Part shown: positions 24,849 to 37,100 of the stretch, piece by piece
Position numbering within the stretch: position 1 is the first letter of the stretch
Layout: each line of letters opens with the position of its first letter
From: Flaccisagitta enflata
Taxonomy: Eukaryota; Chaetognatha; Sagittoidea; Aphragmophora
NCBI GenBank assembly: GCA_965153355.1
Contig: OZ231128.1
Location: forward strand, 13,578,001-13,642,000
Length of the DNA stretch: 64,000 nucleotides
Direction: 5' to 3'
Notes under the pieces: generated by a model
Seen by the model: only the letters and a program-made list of their open reading frames with translations
The model's database searches: none
Told to the model about the DNA's origin: nothing
Made by a program: the position numbers and the translations under genes

Positions 24849-25370
24849 GTAGTAATATTTTACTGGACTTAAGCAATTTACATAGGTAGAGGGTAGTAAA
24901 AGTATGTGAATTTTTTTCTAATTTGGTATGCAAGAAGAGGCTAGTAAATAAACAACCCCTGCAAAATTCGAATTAAATCTGAGGTCTGGTGTATGAGATA
25001 TTAGCTTATTTATGTAGTAATATGTTACTAGGACTTAGGCATTTTACATAGGTAGAGGGTAGTAAAACTATGTGAATTTTTTTTTAATTTGGTATACAAG
25101 TAAAGGGTACTAAATAAACAACCCCCGCAAAATTCGAATTAAATCTGAGGTCTGGTGTATTAGATATTAGCTTGTTTATGTAGTAATATGTTACTAGGAC
25201 TTAAGCATTTTACATAGGTAGAGGGTAGTAAAACTATGTGAATTTTTTTTTAATTTGGAATACAAGCAAAGGGTACTTAATGAACAACCCCTGCAAAATT
25301 CGAATTAATTCTGAGGTCTGGTGTATGAGATATAAACTTATTTATGAAGTAATATATTACTGCTGTGGGA
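24849..25370. repeat. Three-copy about 165-bp satellite
   Basis: Units begin TAGTAATATTTTACTGGACT at 24849, 25014 and 25180, and share TTACATAGGTAGAGGGTAGT and CTGAGGTCTGGTGTATGAGA. Confidence 0.9.
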
Positions 25371-25643
25371 GTGGGTGAACTGTCCATTGAAGAGACTCGC
25401 AGTTTTCTCATTTGCATGTTGCGGATGACCATTTATTTGTTCAAAGATTTTTGTGTGATGCATTTATTAGCTTGACATTATGCTATACTCACTCATGTTT
25501 TTGTCTTGCTTCAAAGCAATTTCATTATTATGATTTGAATGATAAACAATTAGTAATTTAGTTACTTGTAAGTCCCAACACTGAGTTACAAAAAGTATTC
25601 AGGAGATTTGTACTGGTCAAAGTTCACCTTTATGGTTATAAGG

Positions 25644-25650
<7 letters not shown>

Positions 25651-25740
<90 letters not shown>

Positions 25741-26217
25741 ACACACACACGTGTGTACACACACACGCGTGTGTGTACACACACGCGTGTGTACACACAT
25801 GCGTGTTTACACACACACGCGTGTGTACACACTCACGCGTGTGTACACACACACGCATGTGTACACACACGCATGTGTACACACACATGCGTGTGTACAC
25901 ACACATGCGTGTGTACACACATACACACGCGTGTGTACACACACACGTGTACACACACACACACACACGCGAGTGTACACACACACGTGTGTACACACAC
26001 ATGTGTGTACACACACACACGTGTGTACACACACACACGTGTGTACACACACACACAAACGTGTGTACACACTCACAGGTGTACACACACACGCGTGTAC
26101 ACACACACGTGCACACATGTACACAAGCACTCACACATGTACGTACACACACACACACACATGTACATACACACACACACACACACACACATGTACATAC
26201 ACACACACACACTCACT
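25651..26217. repeat. (CA)n tract grading into a CACGCGTGTGTA minisatellite
   Basis: About 85 bases of pure CA are followed by about 480 bases of alternating purine-pyrimidine sequence with ACACACGCGTGTGTAC words, then CA again. C/V- and H/T-rich open frames on both strands are artefacts. Confidence 0.95.
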
Positions 26218-26943
26218 CACTCTTTTAATAGCAGATATTGCCATTTCTCTAAAAGAAAAGGTTTGCCGTCATGGACTACAAGGACCAAGGTGTGCCCTCT
26301 TGGACTTCAGTGTTTAATGTTTAAGGTATGCCGTCATGGACATCAATTTATATTATTTTATTTTTTTGAATTTTATTTTTTTGAATTTTTTTTTGAATTT
26401 TTTTTTTCTTTAATTTTTTTTCAGAATTTTTAAATATTTTTTGTTGTTGTGTATCTTCTCGAGTCGCGTTTACGCGACGAGAAAGCTTCAATAATTGCAG
26501 TCCCCAGTCGGGGACTGCAATTTTGAAGCTTTTTTGTTATCTAAATGCAACTGCATCTTTGAAAACTGACAAAAAATGGTAAAAAATAAGTGAAAAGGTC
26601 ATATATGCTCGTTACCGGGCCAGGGCAAGTTCTAAACATCGTTTTTTTGCATTTTTGACTTCACCAATGGATTCCCCATGCAAAAACACCCAAGATAGGG
26701 GGGCGCCACCTAGAGAAAACTTTCATGTTGACAAAAAAAAATATAGTTAGCACTCACGACCCTTTCAGACTCAGTATCATTGCCTATCATTGGCTTGTCT
26801 CGACATTTCCATTCTTAAGGTGTGAAGTGCCATAAGATTTGCATGCGCAAAACCACGCCCTCTGAACAATTTCCATTTGAGATCAACATTTTGAAATAAA
26901 TCAATTTTCGCGAAACATTGTGTGAGATTTATACAATAAAAAT

Positions 26944-29900
26944 ATGGCCGCCCGTCGGACGTGGCCTTTGGAGTGCAAAGTTTACGTCGGCGATTTGGAT
27001 CCGCGAGCGTCGGAACGGGAAGTCGAGGAACCTTTTTCCAAAATCGGACCCCTCAAGTAAGGCGACTGATGCATGATGTGAAAGTATGATGTATTCTATA
27101 CTATGATCCTCTCCCGACACGAACAGCTCGTTCATTAGTTAAGGAAGACGTACAGAACTATATTCTGCTTGTTAACCCACTTATTTCCCCTTTACCCTAC
27201 GCAGAAATGTATGGGTCGCGCGGAATCCACCTGGGTTCGCCTTCATAGAGTACGAAGGTAGGTTGGGTACACTATAATTGAGGTGTTTACAAACATGGCG
27301 TATATTAGAGTAAACTTGACCTAGAGCTTCCCTGCTCAATTGGGATAATAAGGCTTTCCTGAGTTTCCTCAATTTACGTCGGTCTCGTTTTCGATTTTCA
27401 GTGGCGGACTCGCTACCCCAGGAGGGGCTTGGTCCGTCCGTTGGTCCGTTTGTTAGTCCCTCTGTAACGCTTGTCTTAAAGTGTAAAAAACGCGCATTTC
27501 CGACTCTCGGTGTGAGGAGGGGGTGTGGAAAGGGGAATGTATGCCACCCGTCCGGGATGATATGTAACCCCGCTTTACTTGTTTTCAGATCCACGTGACG
27601 CTAGCGATGCATGTCGCCATCTGGACGGGTCGCGTATTGGATCCTCGCGCGTGCGAGTGGAAATGTCTCACGGCAAGTCAAGACGTGGTGGCGGTGGCGG
27701 TGGCGGAGGCGGTGGCGGTGGCGGTGGCGGTGGCGGTGTTCGCCGAAGAGATGATCCCAGAGATCGTGGCAGATGGTCGCCACCGCGAAGATCATACAGA
27801 GAAAGATCCAGGTATTTTGAAAGTGACTGTACAATTATGCGTGTCAATTGTGGGAGGCCATTTTCTCGCTCAATCTCTGAATTGACTTTAGATCAACTCA
27901 TCTACATGTAGTCTTCATCCATTTTGGGTTTTTGTTTGTTTTTTCGCCCACAGTGCACGTATGGTCAATTTACCGAAATACTTGGAATAAGTTTTAATGT
28001 TAAGAAAATTCAGAATTGTCAAAACGATTTATCAGCCGGTTCGAAAACTAGTGATTTCTCTAAGGCGTCAATGAACAGTGGGGTTCGCGCATAAACAGTC
28101 TTAACTGGAGCAAGGTAATTAAATATTTTAGTATTTTAGTATAACTTTGATAGTTATAACATATAGATATTGCTTTATTGATGCTTCATTGATGCTTGTT
28201 TTTGAGCTTATTGCTAAGCGTTGCTAAATGAGTGATATTTTTACAGAGCATAGTGTGGAAAAGTAGTAGCAAACTTGATTTTGAACAATGTTTCTTATAT
28301 ATAAAATATTGATATTTTAGCATTGATATTTTAGCATGTATAAAAGAATGATTTTGGTTTCCACGGCAAATAAGTAAGTGAAAGATACAAGCATTACTTA
28401 AGCGATTTGTGCACGAACCCAGTTGTAGGAAAATTGAGACCGGTTAAGTGTGTGCTATCGTGCGTTGTGGGTGAATTTCGTCCTTATTTTTTTGTTGTCG
28501 CTTTTTTCCTCCCTCACTGACCCATTTACGTACTTCGCCTCATATATGCTCGTGGGACATATTGATTTATACCATGACGGCATTTTTCAGGGTTTCTCAA
28601 ATCTTCAAAAATGTCGACATCACCAATCGTAAAATACCTTAGAGCCAAAAATCATCACCATCTGATGCAGTCTTCATCTGCAACAGCTTCTTGTACGAGA
28701 ATCTCACCACACAGTGATGATACGTAACCAGCCCGACAGCCCAACACGACAACAGCAACAGCAAGCTCGTGTACGAATTCGAACACCCCAGCTACATCCA
28801 AGGGAAAATTCATGCTGCACATGCCTCTTCCGCTGCTGCAACAAATGTCCCCCATTTTCCAGATCTCTTCATGTTGTCACCATCTTGCATCAATGAAAAA
28901 ATCGGGTCGAGCTTACAACACGTCTCGCCAAAGACGTCCTTTCCCCCAAACACAGCGTCACGCCAACCAGCCGACCAAATGGTTCATTCTTGCCCGTTCT
29001 TCCCCTTTCTCTTTCCTCTTCTGCAGTAACTGTTAGCCCAGTTTCTCTTTCTTCTCCTGAAGCAACTCCTAGCCTAGTTTTATGATGTGTATATGGGAGT
29101 TTCCCCTGCCTTGTTTAGGTCTTCCGACCTGTTTTCAAGGTTGTTTGAGATTTTCTAAAGTGATGTAAAATGAATGCAGGCTAGAAGAATTGACCGATGC
29201 AAGAAGAGCTTAGTGCAGTGATAAGAACGACCCACTGTTGTAAGGGGCCCTTTAATATATCTGGTATTTATCAGTTTCTGACAGTTCTTTTTTGTGTCCA
29301 TCACTGTTAAAAAGATTGCCATCAGCAATCCGCTCATTTGTCGTCACATCTTATCCCTCCTTGAGCTTGATACTACAGAAAGGACCCTAATAGGAACTGA
29401 GGAGGGACCCAAATTTTAGCAGCCCCCCCCCCTACAGTTTACACGGCTTAAGCAATTTGTTTATTTCCAGTGGCGGTTGACATTTCAGGTGGATACAATT
29501 GGCGTCACCGTGGCGATTTTTGAATTTCCACCTACAACACCACCAAATTGTTATAATTGATAAAAAAACTGGTTCGATTTTATTTGGGCAAATTTGGGTG
29601 ATTTAACTAAATTCAGGGGTGTTTGAGTTGGAAATTTAAAAATCGCCACGGTGGCGCTAATTGTATCCACCCTAGGTTTCAACCGCCACTGGAAGTATGA
29701 AATTTGTTTGAGCCATATAAGCTGTAGGGGGGGCTGCTAAACTTTGGGTCCCTCAGTTCTTATTAGGGTCCTGTCTGTATTAATTTTTTGTCTCAGCAAA
29801 CATTTTGTTTGCGTAGTTTGTATAATGCGAGTGCAATTCAGTCGGTTGTGACTCTGAGATAGTCAATCTTAAAGATTTTAACTTAAGTCAAGATAGAAGG

Positions 29901-30616
29901 AAAAGCTTTATTTGACACGGAAGCGTCCCCCTTTGATAAGATCCCAGCGAAAATAATAGAAAAATGAATTAACGGGAACACCTTTACGTTCAAATGAATT
30001 TCATTTAATCATCTAATGTACAGACAATCCCCTCAAAGCGTGGAATTTTCTAATGATTGGCTACATGTACAGGAAAGGGTGAGAAGATACAGGAAGGGAC
30101 AGACCGATGGACTGATACACCATTAGGGAGAGGTGGTGAATTGAAGAGGAACAAGCCCAGGACGGGGCATGAGTCGCGGACGGCTGGGCAGGGGAATTGC
30201 TGCATATTTACAGTACAACAGTATTTAACACTTACGTACCTAACAATGACATAAACACTATAAAAAGACAAATACAATGGTGATTAAAAAATGTTATTGA
30301 CGCACCGACAGACGGACCGACTGACACAGCAGGGTGGAGTCGCGTGTCCGCAACTAAAAAATGATGACACTACATTATTATCATATTATGTATTATGTTC
30401 CTCGAATTTTATGGACAGGACAATCTATGAGTGGGGAATTAAAATCATTGATGATTCTAACTGGATCATTTGTAGTGGCTTTTCTCGGTTATGCCATCTT
30501 TTTCTTCTATCCTCAGATCCCGCTCTCGCGAACGTTTTCGAGAACGGTCTCGCTCTCGGTCTCCTGCTCCTCGCCGACGCGAGCGCACTCGCTCCAGGAC
30601 GCCCTCTCCTCCTTGA
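26944..30616 (+). CDS. SRSF3: SR splicing factor, SRSF3/Rbp1-like
   Basis: A nuclear RNA-binding protein that should act in exon definition and mRNA export. Four exons (26944-27056, 27205-27257, 27589-27811 and 30517-30616) give 489 nt and 162 aa, close to human SRSF3 at 164. One RRM covers about residues 11-82: RNP2 VYVGDL at 13-18, and RNP1-region NPPGFAFIEY at 45-54 preceded by VWVAR, the SRSF3/SRSF7 signature. DPRDASDACRHLDG and RVRVEMSHG complete it. There is no CCHC zinc knuckle, which separates it from SRSF7. A hinge of 17 glycines (27687-27737, GGTGGC repeats) leads to an RS tail: RSRSRERFRERSRSRSPAPR and RTRSRTPSPP. All introns are GT-AG. Intron 3 holds a candidate poison exon. Confidence 0.95.
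27687..27737 (+). repeat. (GGTGGC)n coding repeat, 17 glycines
   Basis: An in-frame hexanucleotide repeat with a single GGA interruption, inside exon 3 of the SR-protein gene. Glycine-rich hinges are also known in fly Rbp1 and worm rsp-6. The near-perfect DNA repeat suggests recent slippage. Confidence 0.9.
28591..28723 (+). other. Candidate poison exon in SR-protein intron 3
   Basis: The acceptor is CATTTTTCAG (ends 28590) and the donor is GATAC|GTAACC (28724). Spliced after exon 3, it would add RVSQIFKNVDITNRKIP and then hit TAG at 28640-28642. The segment and its downstream flank are dense in CATCACC, ATCATC and TCTTCATC words, which resemble SRSF3 binding motifs. SRSF3 is known to autoregulate through an included stop-containing exon. 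The splicing itself is inference. Confidence 0.4.
29376..29777. mobile_element. TA-flanked foldback MITE in SR-protein intron 3
   Basis: Inverted arms of about 190 bp start CAGAAAGGACCCTAATAGGA and end with the inverse TATTAGGGTCCTGTCTG, with TA at each edge. The inner arm contains GTGGATACAATTGGCGTCAC and its complement around an approximately 60-base loop. The arms cover almost the whole 402 bases. Confidence 0.85.
30150..30360 (+). mobile_element. AACAAGGCC/hairpin family copy
   Basis: It begins AACAAGCCCAGGACGGGGCA, then AGTCGCGGACGGCTGGGCAG, GACAGACGGACCGACTGACA, and the terminal hairpin GAGTCGCGTGTCCGCAACTA with AAAA. It lies in SR-protein intron 3. Confidence 0.8.
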
Positions 30617-31320
30617 GGATTCTAGCATCACCGACGCCTCCGACCCTGCGATCCGGTGAACCGTGGTTTATGTGTCATTTAGAAATCGGGCGCGGAGGTG
30701 GCAAGGACGCAAAATGAAGTGGAAAGACTTAAAATTTCAATTTGACGATTGCGACGCTTTTGTCGCGATGACCGTTTTCGAAATTCTCTTTGACTATCAT
30801 TATCGTAGTAATCATAGTAGTAATCCTTTCTCGGTTTTTTCAACCCCTCGTTTTTCACCCCCTCACCTGCATTACTATATACCCCATCGGAAACATCGCA
30901 TTGACCATGACGAACCTATGAAGACGTACAAATACATAACCAAACTTTACCATGTCATCATCCTCTTCTTGTTTGATTGCATTACATTTGATGTTGCTCC
31001 CTTCATCTCATTTCCATTTCTGTAGCCTGATCAACCGTACCCTTTCCTGTAACCTGTTTTGACGGACAGTGGATCTCGTCTAGACTTGAGATAATGGGGG
31101 CGAGCATGATGAAAATAGATATAAAGTTCAAGAATATATAAGTTCATGAATTTTTGCATCTATGGATCCAAACATTAGTCCTCTAGGCCCTTAGTTTCAT
31201 TAATTTTCTGAATATTATCTCTGGTCTACACGGAATCTACTGTATTCAATGAGACCTGTCCTCTTTTATCATCGTCTGTTTTACTCATTTCTTGCAAAAA
31301 GAAAAAATAGTCGCAAAAGC
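30617..31320. other. 3' flank of the SR-protein gene
   Basis: Probable 3' UTR and spacer. No exon was recognised, and no canonical AATAAA was confirmed close to the stop. Confidence 0.4.
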
Positions 31321-31383
31321 GTTAGATGGTCAGCGGTACCCGTTGCCCCTATATGAGTGTATGAGGGTGTGAGATGGTGAGAG

Positions 31384-31915
31384 GGGCAGCGGCCCCGAAG
31401 GAGCCGATGACCTATGCTGTTTTTGTTTGGGCCCCAAGGATGGAATTAGGACCTGGAGGCTGGAATTGGGGCCTTGAGGCTTGGAGTAGGGCCTTGAGGC
31501 TGGGATTTGAGCTTTGAGGCTGGAATTTCAGCTTCAAGGCTGAGATTTGAGCTTCGGGGAGGGATTTGAGCTTGGAAGCTGGTATTTGAGCTTCGAGGCT
31601 AGAATTTGAGCTTCAAGGCTGGGATATGAGCCTTGAGACTGGTATTTGAGCCTAAGGGCTGGGATTTGAGCCTTGAGGCTGGGATTTTAGCCTGGAGACT
31701 GGGATTTGAGCCTCAAGGCTGGGATTTGAGCTTCAAAGCAGGGATTTGAGCCTTGAAGCTAGGATTTGAGCCTCGAAGCTAGGATTTGGGTCTCGAGGCT
31801 AGGATTTGGGCCTTGAGGGGGGGGGGGACGGAGAAGAAGAAGGAGGAGGAGGAGGAGGAGAAAATTCCCCTATGTGTGAAAGCATAGGTCATCGGCCCCT
31901 TCGGGGCCGCTGCCC
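31384..31915. mobile_element. GGGCAGCGGCC foldback element, copy 3
   Basis: The ends GGGCAGCGGCCCCGAAGGAG and CCCCTTCGGGGCCGCTGCCC continue inward as CCGATGACCTATGC and its complement. The core is a minisatellite of about 18 copies of GAGGCTGGGATTTGAGCCTT, followed by a poly-G and GGA tract. Confidence 0.9.
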
Positions 31916-32500
31916 AAAAGGGAAAAATAACCCCAGTATTGGTTCTTGCTCATAGTCAAAGGTTATTTATCTGTTTCAAGCTACCTGCATGATTTTTCGG
32001 TTAATCTTGGTTATGTAATTGTAAGCAGATGTAACCAATGGCAGGTCGTTAGCTCTCTGAAATTGTAGGATTCAGTAATTCCGTTAGTTTCTTCGTTCTT
32101 TCTTTTCCCAGGGCCAGCTAGTTACTGGCAGTGTAAAACTTTTGGAAAAAAAAAAGCTATGTAGGCGGAAATTTTGTTTTAATTCATGGCATAACACTTG
32201 AAGCTGCTCTCACTAAAGGTCTAGTGAATATATCTGTAAATGATTCAATTAGTCTAATTTTGATTGTTTAAAACTGAGAGGTAAGTTTGCTGTACAGCAT
32301 ATACAAACATCAGCACCGCTTAAAGAGCTGAAAAAAGTTGAAGTAAACGCAAGCATTCAAGCCTAAGTTAGCATAAGCTCAATATCTGATCAAACTCAAG
32401 ATCTCATGCTAGTATTTTCTTTTGTTTTGCTCATAAGTGTAACTAACTTTTCATAGTTTAGTTTAAGTTACGAAAACTTTAGTCGCTCGTCAGCATAGAT

Positions 32501-32636
32501 TTTTTAGTTGCGGACACGCGACTATACACCTTGCCATGTCGGTCCGTCGGTCCGTAACATTTTTGAAATGCGGGCGGATTTTGCATTACCGCTCCTGCCC
32601 AACCGTCCGCGAATGGATTGCCGTGTATCCGGGCAG
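32501..32636 (-). mobile_element. AACAAGGCC/hairpin family copy (short)
   Basis: It reads TTTTTAGTTGCGGACACGCG, ACTATACACCTTGCCATGTC, GGTCCGTCGGTCCG, then GCTCCTGCCCAACCGTCCGC and GCCGTGTATCCGGGC. Confidence 0.8.
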
Positions 32637-32849
32637 TGTCGAGGCAAGATGTAAGATGACAAATATGCCAGGAACTCAAGCAGTGCATAAAAACAAAAGT
32701 TCTAAATTGGCCTTCTTGGCCGTCTTAAGACGATTTCCGCCTACAGCTACACTCAAGATAGAGCTCTAATGAGTATCCCAGATTAGACATCCCAGATATT
32801 TCTCGTCATTTTAAGTAAAACGATTCATAACGCAATTGATGGTTTGGAG

Positions 32850-34088
32850 ATGTCGTTGCCGTCGGACGAAGTTAGCACAAGTGGAGATACGAGTCCAAGG
32901 TGCGTCCTACCTGATGATCTAATTACAACAAGACAGACTGAAACAAGCCCGATCAGGCAACGATGCGTCCTGACTGTATATCTGTGCGTAGCGACTTTGG
33001 CACTAGATTTGGTTTGACTGACAGATGAAAAGACTTATAATCAGATCAAAAGAGGCTCTCAGAACATTCTAACGTGTGTTTGACTTGATCCTTGACATCC
33101 TCGCGGCTGAAAAGGGCCGAAAACAGTGATTTTTAAGGAGGCGTAATGGACCGACCGACGGACGGACAGACCCTCTTATAGAGATGCGAGGACGCATCTA
33201 AAAATAAGAAATACATAACCCCCCAGAAACTAGCAATCTTCCCCCCCCCCCTTTCACAGAGGCCTACAGGGTGGCAGAAAATTCTATAGGTCCGAGGCAC
33301 GCTTTTTGTCCGCGACGGAATATCATTCCGACGCGGACTATAATTCAAAGCGGGTGGGTGTCGTCGTCGTTGTCGTTGTTGTCGTCGTTGTCGTCACGGA
33401 TTTTAAAAAATGGATAACTTTTTTATGCTTTGACCGATTTGGTTCATATTTGGTGGGAAGTTGTACTAGGGTAGGGCGCTTTACATCCTATCCGATTTTT
33501 GCGATCCGACCAACCCAACCGGCCCAACCAGCCTACCAGTAAGCTTTCCTTAAAGATCTTTGATACGTTCTCTGAGGCCCTCGAGACTGCGATTTTTGGA
33601 TTCCTCATGGAAAATTAGAAGGAAGATGAGAAAACCGTGACTTTTTGGCGAAACCGAGATTGAAAATCACACTCATTATCTAGAGTCCTACCCTCGAAAA
33701 TTTTACCGCCATTTTTAGTCGCGGACTCGCGACTCTAGAACCCGCCATGTCGGTCGGTCGGTCGGTTGGTCGGTCGGTCGGTCGGTCCGTCGGTAACCAA
33801 AACAAAATGCGAATGTTTTTTTGCTATTCCGCTCCTGCCCACCCGTCCGCGACTTAGGGGGAGTGTATACGGCCTTGTTTTACTCGATGGTAACAGGATG
33901 GAAACTCTTTTTCACTTTGAAACTTCAGCGTATTGATCAACGTCACATTAAAACGTGATTCTGAGACTGACTTCAAATAAAAGAGAGCGAGTGAGTGAGT
34001 GAGTGAGTGAGTGAGTGAGTGAGTGAGTTAGGGAGTGAATGAGTGAGTGAATGAGTGAGTGAATGAGTGAGTGAATGAGTGAGTGAAT

Positions 34089-34154
<66 letters not shown>

Positions 34155-37100
34155 GAAACAGAGAGACAGATATTAACACACATATATACATTTACAACAC
34201 ATGCAAACTCACATAGCATTCACAAAAGAGAAAAGATATCTAACAAGTCATCCAAGGATCGCACATGGTCAGCGGTGCCCGATGCCCTGCTTGAAGTGAT
34301 TAGCTGAAGAAGTGGAGTGAGTGCAGGGCAGCGGCCCCAAAGGGCCGATGTCCTGTAGGACACAGGGGTGAATTTCCATACGTCCTGAGAGGGCATATAT
34401 GGGGCAATTTTCTGTGATTTTGGGAATTTTGCATTTTTTTCAATTTTTTGTCAATTTGCCATGTTATTCAATGGGAATTTGAGGCCCAAGATGCTGGGTT
34501 TAGGGCCCAAGAGGCTTGATCTAAGGGCTCAAGAGGCTGGATTTGAGGCCTGAGAGGCTGGATATGAGGCCTGAGAGGCCAGATTTGAAGCTGAGAGGCT
34601 GGATTTGAGGTCTGAGAGGCTAGATTTTAGGCCTGAGAGGCTGGATTTGTGGCCTGAGAGGCCAAATTTGAGGCCTGATAGGCTTGAGAAGCTTTGGAGG
34701 GGGGGACGTACGGACGGACGGACGGACGGACGGACGGACGTATGGAAATTCACCCCTGTGTCCTACAGGACATCGGCCCTTTGGGGCCGCTGCCCAAAAA
34801 GAATAATAAATGTATAATTCACATGATGGAGACGGTATACGATATTCCCTGTAAACATCACTGATAATGACTAATTTTCAATATCACAGTAAATGACAAC
34901 TCGACAGATGCAAAATTATTGAACATCCGTAATAAATAGATTTGATTCACTTTTTTGGTCATCCAGAAAGAGTGCCTGTCAGTCGGTCTGTCACTTTTCA
35001 TCTTCCCTTTTGACGAGAGGCTGTCGGAGGATGACTTTGAGTTTATCGGTCATTTGGTCAGGACTGAACTGCTTGCCGGCCTCGGAAAAGTTTTACTTTG
35101 CGCATCTACTGACTATTTGAATAATAGCGTTGCATTTGACTGGTTTGCGACGCTATGCGACAGCTAGGAGTGGGCTGATCGTTTGGTATAATGTTAAGTT
35201 ATATCATGTGAACATGTACATTCATTTCCAGCGATTTTCTGGAAGTCGAAAGTGGCCTAATGAATGTTTTAATATTTCGCTCATTTTTAATAATGTTTTG
35301 TACTTTTGAGAAAAAAACAAAATTTTGCTTAATGAATCATCAGACATTTTCGTTCTCATTTTTATCGACCAATTTTTGTAATTATCAAGTTCAAAGACAC
35401 ACCGCCGGTGTGAAATTAGCTAATTTTGTAAGGAAAAAGGCCCTTTTTGACTAAAAAACCCTTTAAATTCTGTCTCATCCTCAATATGTTTTTTTCATCA
35501 CTATGCAACATTGCCGTATATTAAAAAAAGCTGTTTCTTGTGAGTCTGATGGTTTTTTAAATTTTTTTTTCTCAGTATGTTTACTTTTAAAATGCATATT
35601 AAAAGATTAATGCGTCTCAACGGCGGTAAAGGTGTAATGCCGTCCGGGAGATTTCTTCCAGGAAAGTTTACTACCAGCCTAAAAGTGAAAAACGTGCATA
35701 ACTTTGGCATTTTTCAACCGATTTGGTTGAAATTTGGTATGGAGTCTCTAAATGGAAGGACTCAACATGTGTATGTGATTTATATGCATTTGAGCATGCT
35801 AACCGGCCAAACCGACCTACCACCCAACCAGCCAACCGGCCTAAAAGTGAAAAACTTGCATAACTTTGGCATTTTTCAACTAATTTGGTTGAAACTTGGT
35901 ATGGGGTCTCTAAATGGAAGAACTCAACATATGCGCACTATTTATCCTGTCAAACCAGCCTACCACCCAACCAGCCTACCGGCCTAAAAGTGAAAAACGT
36001 GCATAACTTTGGCATTTTTCAACCGATTTGGTTGAAATTTGGTATGGAGTCTCTAAATGGAAGGACTCAACGTGTGTATGTGATTTATATGCATTTGAGC
36101 ATGCTAACCGGCCAAACCGACCTACCACCCAACCAGCCAACCAGCCCAAAAGTGAAAAACTTGCTTAACTTTGTCATTTTTCAACTAATTTGGTTGAAAC
36201 TTGGTATGGGGTCTCTAAATGGAAGAACTCAACATATGCGCACTATTTATCCTGTCAAACCAGCCTACCACCCAACCAGCCTACCAACCAAAAAGTGATA
36301 AATGTGCATATCTTTCGCGTTTTTCAACCAATTTGGTTGAAATTTAGTATGGAGTCTCTAAATGGAAGGACTCAACACATGTATGTGATTTATTTATGTT
36401 TGAGCATGCTAATCGGCCAAACCAACCTACCACCCAACCAGCTTACTGGCCTAAAAGTAAAAACTTACATAAATTTGACATTTTTCAACCAAATTGGTTG
36501 AAACATGGTATGGAGTCTCTAAATGTAAGAACTCAACATACGCACACTATTTATCTAAACCAGCCTACCACCCAACCACCCTACTAGCCTAAAAGTGAAA
36601 AACGTGCATAACTTTGTCATTTTTCAACGGATTTGCATGAAACTTTGTATGGCGGCTCTAAATGTAAAGACTTATAGTTTTGGCGAACTTACAGGGTTAG
36701 CGATCTTTTGGTCATAGCAATCTTATGGAATTGGTGATCTTTAACCCCCTTCCGTCGCGGACCCAGATACTGTTCAGATTTTTTTCCAATGCTATAAGTC
36801 CGACTTTTGAAGTTTCTCTCAGATGGTCAAATACCACCATTTTTTTTTCATTCTTACCTGTTGAGAACCTGTTGGGTAGCGTTGAGTGGATAAAACAAAT
36901 TAAAACATGAAAATTCAACAAAAAAAAATGTTTGACTCATATGGATACATGGAGCCCTGTCATTTGAATAAATTGATTTGAATTTTAGGTTTTTTCATTC
37001 AATACAATTTCATTCAATAAATCGGTGTCGATTTGAGAAAAAAAAAGAGCCCTGTCATTTCCCTTAAAATTGAATTCAGAAGCAAAAAACAGATGATTTA

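Larger units (their letters stand above)
24779..26525. mobile_element. 1.75-kb insertion interrupting the right arm
   Basis: The right arm breaks at ATGCATTTTTGT and resumes at TTTTTTGTTATC, sequences contiguous in the left arm. A TTTTTGT overlap may be a target duplication. The insert starts CCCCGACGAACAGTTTTCGT, a small hairpin. It ends near CAGTCCCCAGTCGGGGACTG, another hairpin, preceded by GAGTCGCGTTTACGCGAC. The interior is tandem repeats only. Confidence 0.65.
21306..26749. mobile_element. 5.4-kb foldback element with long inverted arms
   Basis: The outer ends TAACTATATTTTTTTTGTCA and its inverse are flanked by a perfect 10-bp direct repeat, GCACTCACGA (21296-21305 and 26750-26759). 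The left arm runs 21306 to about 22970. The right arm runs about 23490-24778 and resumes at about 26526-26749. The arms are near-identical over their outer 150 bases (for example TGGGTGTTTTTGCATGGGGA) and still clearly alignable to the loop. No transposase frame is present. Long TIRs with 9-10-bp duplications suggest a Mutator-like/Foldback element, by inference. Each arm contains a copy of the AACAAGGCC/hairpin family (21823-22045 and its mirror at 24240-24460). Confidence 0.85.

Noticed and set aside
25586-26433. Several 180-226-aa frames rich in C/V or H/T
   Set aside because: All six frames of a CA/GT repeat lack stops, so these frames are expected by composition.
27181-27594. 137-aa minus-strand frame opposite SR-protein exon 2 and intron
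   Set aside because: It is antisense to an exon with a strong RRM signature and crosses intron sequence.
35577-36587. Chain of 100-137-aa frames with repeated [20 protein letters not shown]
   Set aside because: They follow the 157-bp satellite period exactly, with no start, splice or domain evidence.
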